NCBI GenBank assembly: GCA_959599635.1
Contig: CAUGJN010000003.1
Coordinates: forward strand, 1-48,951
Source of the DNA: an uncultured Collinsella sp.
GTDB lineage: Bacteria; Actinomycetota; Coriobacteriia; Coriobacteriales; Coriobacteriaceae
DNA length: 48,951 nt
Direction of reading: 5' to 3'
Shown here: positions 42,739 through 48,951 of the stretch, in pieces
Layout of the letters: every line of letters begins with the position of its first letter
Numbering within the stretch: position 1 is the first letter of the stretch
Notes under the pieces: generated by a model
Told to the model about the DNA's origin: nothing
The model's database searches: none
What the model saw: only the letters and a program-made list of their open reading frames with translations
Program-made: the position numbers and the translations under genes

Positions 42739-43448
42739 ACGCAGATGCAATCTTTGATTTTGGCAAGCTTCTTCTCGCCGATTCCCGACACACGCATCAG
42801 ATCGTCAACCGAGGCGAAAGCACCGTTCTTTGTCCGCTCATCGATAATCGACTGGGCCATGGAGGGGCCGATGCCCGAAAGCGTCTGCAGCTCTTCTGCG
42901 CTTGCCGTATTGATGTTTACTAGGCCTGTTGCGCCACTAACGCCCGACGATGCGGAAGTCCCACCATCAACACCGGCTTCCGCAATGGACGCCTGCTGCT
43001 CCCCTACCGTTGGAACGTGAATTTTTTGTCCATCAGTGACCTTGGATGCACGATTAAGCCCCGTAACGTCTGCTTCGGGCGCCAGCCCGCCGGCGGCATC
43101 AATCGCCTGAGCCACCCGCGCCCCGTCTTTGAGGCGATATACACCGGGTGACACCACGGCGCCATCAACATCGACATAGACCTCTGCCGCGGCAGACGCC
43201 TTAGGCGAAGAGCCTTCAGATGTCTTTCCACTCGAAGCATCGCCGGATCCCGGCTCCACTAACGTGCCCGAACCATCAGTGCGCTCAAACGACACACCGC
43301 CGGCACCGCCGCCAAGGTTCGCCATTGCCAGTCCACTCGCCATCGCAATGACGACCAGTATCGCCATCACCACTGTCTTATGACCGAGCAGTTTGCCCGC
43401 CCAACGGTCCATCTTTTTGACTCGTTCGTGTTGTTCGCGCTGCGCCAT
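42735..43448 (-). CDS. comEA: DNA receptor ComEA
   Basis: 237 residues. Surface DNA-binding protein delivering double-stranded DNA to ComEC. One membrane helix (about 25-44), a Ser/Gly-rich linker, an SLBB domain (VYVDVDGAVVSPGVYRLKDG), and two C-terminal helix-hairpin-helix motifs (VNINTASAEELQTLSGIGP and DDLMRVSGIGEKKLAKIK). GGGAGG lies eight bases before the ATG at 43448. Upstream is a CCAAA ladder like the one at recA. Confidence 0.95.
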   Translation of the reverse strand: MAQREQHERVKKMDRWAGKLLGHKTVVMAILVVIAMASGLAMANLGGGAGGVSFERTDGSGTLVEPGSGDASSGKTSEGSSPKASAAAEVYVDVDGAVVSPGVYRLKDGARVAQAIDAAGGLAPEADVTGLNRASKVTDGQKIHVPTVGEQQASIAEAGVDGGTSASSGVSGATGLVNINTASAEELQTLSGIGPSMAQSIIDERTKNGAFASVDDLMRVSGIGEKKLAKIKDCICV

Positions 43449-43527
43449 AGCAAAACCTCCCAACACCATCGTGTCAGGAAAGGAGCTCCGCAACAGCCAC
43501 GCCCCAAAACCGGTTTTTGCGGTCAAA

Positions 43528-43563
43528 CCAAAAGCTGACCAAAACCTTGCACAAATCTGTCCA
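43528..43563. promoter_or_regulatory. 11-bp phased repeats upstream of comEA
   Basis: CCAAA cores (TTTGG on the comEA strand) at 43528 and 43539, then degenerate rungs CACAAA at 43550 and CCATT at 43561, all at 11-bp steps. The fuller unit CTGACCAAAA matches the recA units CTGACCAAAT. A TTGACC that could act as -35 (complement of 43521-43526) abuts the array, but the expected -10 position is GC-rich, as in activator-dependent promoters. The remaining 43449-43661 gap otherwise holds the thiI terminator. Confidence 0.55.
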
Positions 43564-43621
43564 TTTATTCAGGCACACGTCAGCAAATGAACGCTTAGCC
43601 GCAAAATGCCCAGATAGCAAA

Positions 43622-43651
43622 AGACCGACGATGCAGGCGCATCGTCGGTCT
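43622..43651 (-). terminator. Terminator of the mihF-gmk-rpoZ-thiI unit
   Basis: Perfect 13-bp stem AGACCGACGATGC/GCATCGTCGGTCT with a 4-base loop, followed on the minus strand by TTTTGCTATC, eleven bases past the thiI stop. Confidence 0.9.
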
Positions 43652-43661
43652 ATGCACAAAT

Positions 43662-44906
43662 TTACTCGTAATCTTGGTAAATCTCACGCGGAGCAAGCTC
43701 CGAATGTTTGCGTTTTAAGGTCTTAGGGGCCTTATATGTGTTGCTCTCGAAGTCGATGTACTCTGTCTGCTTGAGCAGGCGCTCAATCATCTCCTCATGA
43801 TCAAACAGTTCCCAGGCCTCATGCACGGCATCGAGTTTAGCGTGCGTCTCGGGACGACGCGGCATAAACAGCGTACAGCAGTCGGGAGCGGCCTCAGTCG
43901 AGATATCGAAGGTACCGATCTCCTCGGCGCGCACGATGATCTCCTGCTTGTCCGAACCGATGAGAGGACGGAACACGGGAATCTTCACGGCTTCGTTGAC
44001 GGCCATGATGTTCTCAAGCGTTTGGGAGGCAACCTGCCCAAGCGATTCGCCCGTAACGATGGCCCTGGCACCCTCGATGTGTGCAATGCGCTCAGCAACC
44101 GAATACATAATGCGGCGATACATGATAACGCGCAGGTTGCTGGGACAGGTGACCGAAATCTCACGCTGGCAGTCGCCAAACGGCACCACGTACAGGCGGC
44201 CGATCTGGACACCCGGCTCAAGCGCACGGATGATGTCCTGCACCAGGTATTCACTCGTGTCGGGCGTCTGCGGACGACCGGAGAAATGCACCGGCACGCA
44301 CACCGCGCCGCGACGCGCGAGCATCCAGGTCGCCACCGGAGAATCGATACCCGACGACAGCAGCGTCACGACCTTGCCGGCAGAACCCACCGGAAGGCCG
44401 CCAACGCCGCGCTGGGAGCGCGCATACACGTAGACACTACCCTGAACCACCAGAACGTGCACCATCGCGTCGGGGTCGTGCATCTGGACCTTTTTATCGG
44501 GAAACGCCTCACACAGCACCTCGCCCACCTGACGATTGATATCAATCGAGGTGAGCTCATAGTCAGTATTGGAGCGCTTGGCGTGCACCTTAAACGAATC
44601 GAAGGAACCAAACTCGCGCAGCGCCTTGACGGCGGCGGCACAGTACTCCTGAGGGTCGCGATTGGTGTGATACGCCAAAGACACGCGAGCAACGCCGGGA
44701 ACGGTGCGAATGACACGCGCCGCCTCGTCGGCCTGATGCTCGTTAAAGGTCACGAGGATATAACCGGAAATTCGAGACACGGCATTCACGGAAAAGGCGG
44801 CCAAGGCCGCCTTGATGTTATCCATGAGGATATGCTCAAAATGTGCGCGGTTCTTGCCCTTCAGTCCAACCTCGTGATAGTGGACCAGACAGACGCGAGC
44901 TGCCAT
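43662..44906 (-). CDS. thiI: tRNA 4-thiouridine synthase ThiI
   Basis: 414 residues. Adenylates U8 of tRNA and transfers sulfur; in many bacteria it also takes part in thiazole formation. Ferredoxin-like and THUMP domains (about 1-170), then the PP-loop domain with SSGIDSP at residues 184-190. A CC pair in APDCCTLFMP carries the sulfur-transfer cysteine region. No C-terminal rhodanese domain, as in Gram-positive ThiI, so a dedicated cysteine desulfurase must supply sulfur. Its ATG directly abuts the rpoZ stop (TAAATG). Confidence 0.95.
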   Translation of the reverse strand: MAARVCLVHYHEVGLKGKNRAHFEHILMDNIKAALAAFSVNAVSRISGYILVTFNEHQADEAARVIRTVPGVARVSLAYHTNRDPQEYCAAAVKALREFGSFDSFKVHAKRSNTDYELTSIDINRQVGEVLCEAFPDKKVQMHDPDAMVHVLVVQGSVYVYARSQRGVGGLPVGSAGKVVTLLSSGIDSPVATWMLARRGAVCVPVHFSGRPQTPDTSEYLVQDIIRALEPGVQIGRLYVVPFGDCQREISVTCPSNLRVIMYRRIMYSVAERIAHIEGARAIVTGESLGQVASQTLENIMAVNEAVKIPVFRPLIGSDKQEIIVRAEEIGTFDISTEAAPDCCTLFMPRRPETHAKLDAVHEAWELFDHEEMIERLLKQTEYIDFESNTYKAPKTLKRKHSELAPREIYQDYE

Positions 44907-45188
44907 TTAGGCTTCAGCAACCTTGTGGCCGAGCGCCTTCTCGTAACGGGCCTCGTCGTAAGAGATGTCACCGTCGACAATCTCGTCCATAGCCATCGAG
45001 ATGGTATCGGCACCGGAAAGCCCGATGGTGATGTCATCGACATCCTGGACGGCAAGCACGCGGTTGTGCTGGCCACGCAGCATGCTATTGATGTCGCAGG
45101 CGCGCTTGGAGGCAAGCGAAGCGAGCAGGAAGCGGTTGTGATCGGTCTTCTCCAGAAGATCGTCAATGCAAGGCTTTACAACGGACAC
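44907..45188 (-). CDS. rpoZ: RNA polymerase subunit omega
   Basis: 93 residues. Aids RNA polymerase assembly. Short omega sequence: KPCIDDLLEKTDHNRFLLASLASKRACDIN, a variable middle, then EKALGHKVAEA. It starts with GTG; the TGAGG ribosome site includes the gmk stop. mihF-gmk-rpoZ is the standard actinobacterial order. Confidence 0.93.
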   Translation of the reverse strand: MSVVKPCIDDLLEKTDHNRFLLASLASKRACDINSMLRGQHNRVLAVQDVDDITIGLSGADTISMAMDEIVDGDISYDEARYEKALGHKVAEA

Positions 45189-45193
45189 GGACC

Positions 45194-45763
45194 TCAGATC
45201 CTTTCATGCATATCGAGAACGCGAACGAGCTCATCGGTCGCGCGGTCGAGATCGTCATTCACCACGACGTCGTCGTAGCGGTCGGCAAGGGCAAGCTCAT
45301 CGGCGGCGTTTGCCATACGCAGCTCAATCGTCTCGGGCGTCTCGGTACCGCGACCGACTAGACGCTCGCGGAGCACCTCAAGCGAAGGCGGCTTGATAAA
45401 GATCAGCACGGCCTCGGGGAAACGCTCCTTCACCTGCAGGGCGCCCTGGACATCGATCTCCAAAATCAGAGACGAGCCCGAGGCGAGCTTGGATGTGACC
45501 TCGCTCACCAACGTGCCGTAGCAGTTACCGTGGACCTCGGCCCACTCAACAAACTCACCGTTTGCCACGCGGCGGTCGAACTCCTCGCGCGTCAGAAATA
45601 AGTAGTTGACACCGTCGACCTCACCTTTGCGTGGTGCTCGCGTGGTAGCCGAAACCGTCAGACCCAGGTTCGAGCGGCGCTCGCGCACACGAGTGACGAG
45701 CGTACCCTTGCCTGCGCCTGACGGTCCAGAAATCACAAAGAGCTTGGAATCCTGAGCGCTCAC
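45194..45763 (-). CDS. gmk: Guanylate kinase
   Basis: 189 residues. Phosphorylates GMP to GDP. P-loop GPSGAGKGT, GMP-binding TTRAPRKGEVDGVNY and EWAEVHGNCYGT, and EIDVQGALQVK are all intact. It starts with GTG immediately after the mihF stop (TAAGTG) without its own ribosome site, implying translational coupling. Confidence 0.96.
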   Translation of the reverse strand: MSAQDSKLFVISGPSGAGKGTLVTRVRERRSNLGLTVSATTRAPRKGEVDGVNYLFLTREEFDRRVANGEFVEWAEVHGNCYGTLVSEVTSKLASGSSLILEIDVQGALQVKERFPEAVLIFIKPPSLEVLRERLVGRGTETPETIELRMANAADELALADRYDDVVVNDDLDRATDELVRVLDMHERI

Positions 45764-46072
45764 TTATTTGGTCAGCTGCTCGAGGAGCTGCTCGCGCTGA
45801 CGGACACCGAGGCCCTGGACGCGACGAGTAGCGGAGATACCGAGCTCCTCCATGATCTTGGCGGCCTTGGCCTTGCCATAACCGGGGAGAGACTCGATGA
45901 GGGTGGAAACCTTCATGCGGGAAGCGATGGGGTCATCGGAGTTGAGCACGGACTCGAGGGACTTCTCGCCCTTCTTGATCTGCTCGCGAAGCTCAGCGCG
46001 GGCGTGACGTGCGGCAGCAGCCTTCTCAAGAGCCTGCTTGCGCTGCTCGTCGGTAAGCTGAGGGAGTGCCAT
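45764..46072 (-). CDS. mihF: Actinobacterial integration host factor mIHF
   Basis: 102 residues. Nucleoid protein of the mIHF family, unrelated to enteric IHF. Basic helical N-terminus (LTDEQRKQALEKAAAARHARAEL) and the helix-two-turn-helix core VSTLIESLPGYGKAKAAKIMEELGIS with GLGVRQREQLLE. The ATG at 46072 follows GGAGG by six bases. It leads the mihF-gmk-rpoZ-thiI unit and is one of the clearest actinobacterial markers here. Confidence 0.95.
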   Translation of the reverse strand: MALPQLTDEQRKQALEKAAAARHARAELREQIKKGEKSLESVLNSDDPIASRMKVSTLIESLPGYGKAKAAKIMEELGISATRRVQGLGVRQREQLLEQLTK

Positions 46073-46113
46073 TCGTACCTCCAAATAGTTGGGTTATATC
46101 TGATTCAATAATT

Positions 46114-46145
46114 GGCATTTTAGCACGTAGAACGTACAAAATGCC
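46114..46145 (-). promoter_or_regulatory. Hairpin in the mihF leader
   Basis: GGCATTTT/AAAATGCC outer stem (46114-46121 with 46138-46145) and GCACG/CGTAC inner pairing around a small loop, about 42 bases upstream of the mihF start. There is no U-tract after it. It may be a leader structure or a protein-binding palindrome. Confidence 0.5.
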
Positions 46146-46160
46146 TAATCGCGGCTCCAT

Positions 46161-46189
46161 AGGTTAGACGATACCCGCAAAAAGTGCAA
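46161..46189 (-). promoter_or_regulatory. Candidate promoter of mihF-gmk-rpoZ-thiI
   Basis: TTGCAC (complement of 46184-46189), 17-base spacer, TAACCT (complement of 46161-46166). It places the mihF leader hairpin in the 5' untranslated region. Confidence 0.5.
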
Positions 46190-46208
46190 TATACTGCGCC
46201 CAAAGTTA

Positions 46209-46266
46209 AGCCCCTGACCTGCGATTCCACACAAAGGATGGGAAAGTTTACGCAGGCACAGGGGCT
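46209..46266 (-). terminator. Large hairpin downstream of pyrF
   Basis: Two stacked stems: AGCCCCTG/CAGGGGCT (46209-46216 with 46259-46266) and CCTGCG/CGCAGG (46218-46223 with 46251-46256), with a 27-base loop. It starts 45 bases after the pyrF stop. The following minus-strand sequence TTAACTTT is only mildly U-rich. Most simply the end of the pyr unit. Confidence 0.55.
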
Positions 46267-46311
46267 ATTTTGTGCTAATGAGACCCAAAAGTGGTGACTT
46301 AGGGGAATCTT

Positions 46312-47028
46312 TTACGCAACGTTTTCGACCAGCTCGGCGACGATGGCGTCAAAGGCGGCAACCGGATCGTCGGCACCGGTGATGGGACGGCCCACCACAA
46401 TGTGGCTTGCGCCACGCTCGATAGCCTGGGAAGGCGTCGCCACGCGGGACTGGTCACCAAGGGCGGCACCCACCGGACGCACACCCGGAGTCACGATCAG
46501 GGCATCAGGACCCAGCAGCTCACGCATGTCGTGAGCCTCCATCGGTGAGCACACGATGCCATCGATGCCATTGGCCTGAGCAAGCTTTGCCAAGCGGGCG
46601 GCCTCCTCGGCCACGGGAGACTCGACGCCGATCTCGCTCAAGGCATCCTGATTCATGCTCGTGAGCACGGTGATGGCGACGAGTTTGGCGCGGTCCTCAC
46701 GCGCCTCCTCGGCACCCTCGCGGCAGGCAGCGAGCATAGCACCCGAGCCCAGGCCGTGGACCGAAAGCAGGTCGGCACCGGCAAGCGAGGCCGAGCGGGC
46801 AGCGCCGCGCACCTGATGCGGAATGTCATGGAACTTAAGGTCGAGGAAGACCTTAAAGCCAAGGTCCTTAAAGGTCTTGACGATCTGGGGACCCTCAGCG
46901 TAATAGAGCGTCATGCCGACCTTGAGCCAGGCGGCATGGCCCGAAAGCTCGTGGGCGAGCTCGAGCGCGCGCTCACGGTCGCAGTCGAGGGCGACGATAA
47001 CACGGTCGCGGGCATCATTCTCTAGCAT
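46312..47028 (-). CDS. pyrF: Orotidine 5'-phosphate decarboxylase
   Basis: 238 residues. Last step to UMP. The catalytic DLKFHDIPHQV (Asp-Lys-His-Asp tetrad region), ALDCDRERAL at the N-terminus and TPGVRPVG near the C-terminus mark the short bacterial class. The ATG overlaps the end of pyrD. Last gene of pyrC-pyrK-pyrD-pyrF on the minus strand. Confidence 0.96.
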   Translation of the reverse strand: MLENDARDRVIVALDCDRERALELAHELSGHAAWLKVGMTLYYAEGPQIVKTFKDLGFKVFLDLKFHDIPHQVRGAARSASLAGADLLSVHGLGSGAMLAACREGAEEAREDRAKLVAITVLTSMNQDALSEIGVESPVAEEAARLAKLAQANGIDGIVCSPMEAHDMRELLGPDALIVTPGVRPVGAALGDQSRVATPSQAIERGASHIVVGRPITGADDPVAAFDAIVAELVENVA

Positions 47029-47930
47029 TCGAAAGCACCCACCAGCTCGTTGATGTCCTTTACGCCCTGGGACTCGGCCCAGGCCTCGAGCTCATGCGCG
47101 ATCTTAAGCGAAGCGCACGGATCGACGAAGTTGGCCATGCCGACCGACACGCAGGTGGCGCCGGCCAGGATAAACTCAGCCGCATCCTCGCCAGTCATGA
47201 CACCGCCGACACCGTTGATGGGGATATCGACGGCCTGGGCAACCTCCCAGACCATGCGCACGGCGATGTGGTGGCACAGCGGGCCCGAAAGGCCGCCCTT
47301 GGGCTTGGCCACGCGGGACTTGCGGGTATGGACGTCGATGGCCATGCCCTGGATGGAGTTGATGACCGAAAGGCCGTCGGCGCCGGCAGCCTCGAGGGCC
47401 TTGGCGATCTCGGCGACGTTGACCGGCGCCATCTTCACGAACAGCGGCTTATCGGTCACCTTGCGGCAAGCAGCCATAACGGAAGAGGCGCCCTCGGGCG
47501 TGGAGCCCATGGCGGCACCGCCGGCGGCGATATTAGGGCAGCTCACGTTGATCTCGTAGCCGGCAGCCCAGGGGCACAGCTCGACATACATCTCGAGTGC
47601 GCGGACAAACTCGTCAACGGAGTGACCGGCAACCTGACAGATGACCTGGCAGCCGTCCTTGGACAGCTGTTCGAGCCACGGACCGGACTCGCGGGCAAAG
47701 GCGGCCACGCCGGGGTTCTGAAGACCCACGGAGTTGATCATACCGCCGGGAATCTCGGCCATGCGGGGCGCGGGATTGCCGGGCCAGGGCTCGGCAGCGC
47801 AACCCTTGGTGGTGATGGCGCCCAGCTGGGAAACATCAAAGAAGTTCTGGAACTGCCAACCGTAGCCAAAGGTACCGGCTGCGGTGTTAATGGGGTTCTG
47901 CATCTTGACGCCGCCGAAATCGACGGCCAT
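47022..47930 (-). CDS. pyrD: Dihydroorotate dehydrogenase B, catalytic subunit
   Basis: 302 residues. Class 1B NAD-dependent enzyme, working as a heterotetramer with PyrK. FMN barrel with GVKMQNPINTAAGTFGYG, the active-site cysteine in NVSCPNIAAGG (class 1), and GVGGVMTGEDAAEFILAGAT. The ATG at 47930 was chosen because the longer frame runs antisense-like through pyrK; a GTG two codons earlier is also possible. It starts 14 bases after the pyrK stop. Confidence 0.95.
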   Translation of the reverse strand: MAVDFGGVKMQNPINTAAGTFGYGWQFQNFFDVSQLGAITTKGCAAEPWPGNPAPRMAEIPGGMINSVGLQNPGVAAFARESGPWLEQLSKDGCQVICQVAGHSVDEFVRALEMYVELCPWAAGYEINVSCPNIAAGGAAMGSTPEGASSVMAACRKVTDKPLFVKMAPVNVAEIAKALEAAGADGLSVINSIQGMAIDVHTRKSRVAKPKGGLSGPLCHHIAVRMVWEVAQAVDIPINGVGGVMTGEDAAEFILAGATCVSVGMANFVDPCASLKIAHELEAWAESQGVKDINELVGAFEC

Positions 47931-47944
47931 GTTCACGGTACCCA

Positions 47945-48736
47945 CTAGAAGACCACCACCTTGGAAGCATCGAACACGGGGCCGCACATACAAGCACCCT
48001 TCATACCGTCGACCGTCTCGACATTGCAGGTGTTGCAGGCGCCAAAGCCACAGCTCATCATGCGTTCGAGCGACACCTCGCAGTACACACCGGCCTCGGC
48101 GGCAGCGGCGGCGACCTTCTTCATCATGACGGCGGGGCCGCAGCTGGCGACGTAGTCGTAGCCGCCCTCTCCAAGCAGCTCGGCTGCCGGATCGGTGCAA
48201 AAACCGTGCGTGCCGAGCGAACCGTCGTCGGTGCACACGTTAACCGTGGCGCCCAGCGCACGGAACTCATCGACACCCACAGCCTTGGAAGCGGTGCCAA
48301 AGCCCAGGCACACGTCCACATCAACACCCTGCTCGGCAAGCATGCCGGCAAGACACAGCACAGGCGGAACGCCGATGCCACCGGCGACGAGCAGTGCCTT
48401 CCTGGTGCCCTCGGGTACCATCCAGCCACGGCCACCGGGGCCCAACAGGTTAGAGGTGGAGCCAGGGCCCATCTGGGACAAACGGCGGGTATCGTCGCCC
48501 ACGACGGCGTACCACAGCTCGACGGTGCCGGCCTCGGCGTCGGCGCGGTAGAAACTCAAGGGCACACGAAGCAGAGAAGACGCATCGCCGGGGACGGCGA
48601 TGTTCACAAACTGACCGGGCTTGAGCGCACTTGCAAGCTTGGGGGCCGAGATAACGAGCGAGAAGATGCCGTCGGCGATCTCCCGGTTCGAGACGACCTC
48701 GAAGTCGTGCATGCGTGCAGTGGAAGGTGTGGGCAT
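47945..48736 (-). CDS. pyrK: Dihydroorotate dehydrogenase B, electron transfer subunit
   Basis: 263 residues. Passes electrons from PyrD FMN through a 2Fe-2S cluster and FAD to NAD. FAD-binding beta-barrel with RVPLSFYRAD, NAD-binding AGGIGVPPVLCLA, and the C-terminal cluster ligands CGFGACNTCNVETVDG followed by CMCGP. GGAGCG precedes the ATG. The pyrK-pyrD pairing confirms the class 1B enzyme. Confidence 0.95.
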   Translation of the reverse strand: MPTPSTARMHDFEVVSNREIADGIFSLVISAPKLASALKPGQFVNIAVPGDASSLLRVPLSFYRADAEAGTVELWYAVVGDDTRRLSQMGPGSTSNLLGPGGRGWMVPEGTRKALLVAGGIGVPPVLCLAGMLAEQGVDVDVCLGFGTASKAVGVDEFRALGATVNVCTDDGSLGTHGFCTDPAAELLGEGGYDYVASCGPAVMMKKVAAAAAEAGVYCEVSLERMMSCGFGACNTCNVETVDGMKGACMCGPVFDASKVVVF

Positions 48737-48783
48737 AGACGCTCCAATCCCCCATGCGGTTGCATGGTCTAAACGAACAGAAA

Positions 48784-48808
48784 GCGCGGCACCGCAAGGG
48801 CGCCGCGC
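48784..48808 (-). terminator. Hairpin between pyrC and pyrK
   Basis: GCGCGGC/GCCGCGC stem (48784-48790 with 48802-48808) with further pairing around a GCAA loop, followed on the minus strand by TTTCTGTTCGTTT. Either a terminator for pyrC or an attenuator controlling pyrK entry. A second small hairpin CCATGC/GCATGG lies at 48752-48767, just before the pyrK ribosome site. Confidence 0.6.
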
Positions 48809-48828
48809 ACAAAAGCGATAAGGCTATG

Positions 48829-48951
48829 CTAGCAGATGCAGCCGTCGGCAAGCGTCTGTTTACCGCCGACAAATACATCGGTGGCACGACCGGTGAGCGT
48901 GCGGCCGGCAAAACCGGAGTTCTCGGCGCGCGACTCGTAACCGTCCTCGCC
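48829..48951 (-). CDS. pyrC: Dihydroorotase, C-terminal end (partial)
   Basis: The last 40 codons of a gene entering from the right edge, ending in TAG. The translation ENSGFAGRTLTGRATDVFVG, ending in Cys-Ile-Cys, is the typical tail of PyrC-type dihydroorotase, where N-x-P/G-F-x-GRxLxGR precedes a final VGG loop. Followed by pyrK, pyrD and pyrF, as expected for a pyrimidine cluster. No catalytic residues are in view. Confidence 0.8.
   Translation of the reverse strand, partial: GEDGYESRAENSGFAGRTLTGRATDVFVGGKQTLADGCIC

Noticed and set aside
45761..45772. CTGACCAAAT on the minus strand at the mihF/gmk junction, resembling a recA/comEA ladder unit
   Set aside because: It is a single copy formed by the last codons of mihF (Leu-Thr-Lys-stop), with no second rung 11 bp away.

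Overview
The window is GC-rich chromosomal core DNA from a Gram-positive bacterium. The best fit is a Coriobacteriia member of the Actinomycetota, probably Collinsella-like. The evidence is a mixture of actinobacterial traits (mIHF; the lexA / LysM cell-division inhibitor / nrdR cluster; SOS operators of the GAAC-N4-GTTC type; several GTG/TTG starts) with gene order otherwise typical of Firmicutes (rpsO-pnp-rnj-ftsK-rodZ-pgsA-cinA-recA-rny-spoVS-miaB, and comEA-comEC-holA-rpsT-lepA-hemW-dnaJ-mtaB-phoH-ybeY-dgkA-era-recO). The genus is inference. No tRNA, rRNA, CRISPR array, prophage or transposase gene was seen.

Layout. 1-2.5 kb: start of an off-edge gene, trxB, and a divergent processive glycolipid glucosyltransferase. 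2.5-2.97 kb: a non-coding patch with an interspersed inverted-repeat family and a strong hairpin. 3-5.9 kb: dut and nrdR, then the SOS locus, where a LysM cell-division inhibitor diverges from lexA over three LexA boxes spaced exactly 28 bp apart, followed by a frameshifted DUF1624 membrane gene. 5.9-14.7 kb: hflX, miaA, miaB, spoVS, a GHKL ATPase, rny, recX and recA, all on the minus strand. 14.9-24 kb: cinA, pgsA, rimO, yajQ, rodZ, ftsK and rnj. 24-24.6 kb: a gene-free gap holding two copies of a structured repeat with covarying hairpin stems. 24.6-34.8 kb: pnp, rpsO, recO, era, dgkA, ybeY, phoH, mtaB, dnaJ and a membrane-anchored DnaJ paralogue. 34.8-43.5 kb: hemW, dusB, lepA, rpsT, holA, comEC and comEA. 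43.6-46.1 kb: thiI, rpoZ, gmk and mihF. 46.3-48.95 kb: pyrF, pyrD, pyrK and the end of pyrC. Apart from the glycosyltransferase, lexA and the broken DUF1624 gene, everything lies on the minus strand.

How the genes work together. Main themes are DNA repair and the SOS response (lexA, recA, recX, recO, LysM inhibitor), DNA uptake (comEA, comEC, cinA), RNA decay (rny, rnj, pnp, ybeY), translation and tRNA modification (rpsO, rpsT, era, hflX, lepA, miaA, miaB, mtaB, rimO, dusB, thiI), division and envelope (ftsK, rodZ, pgsA, dgkA), and nucleotides (dut, nrdR, gmk, pyr genes). The most interesting signal is regulatory. Upstream of recA there is a ladder of CCAAA (TTTGG on the coding strand) cores at 11-bp steps, and a shorter ladder of the same core lies upstream of comEA-comEC. 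This suggests a shared operator linking DNA uptake and recombination.
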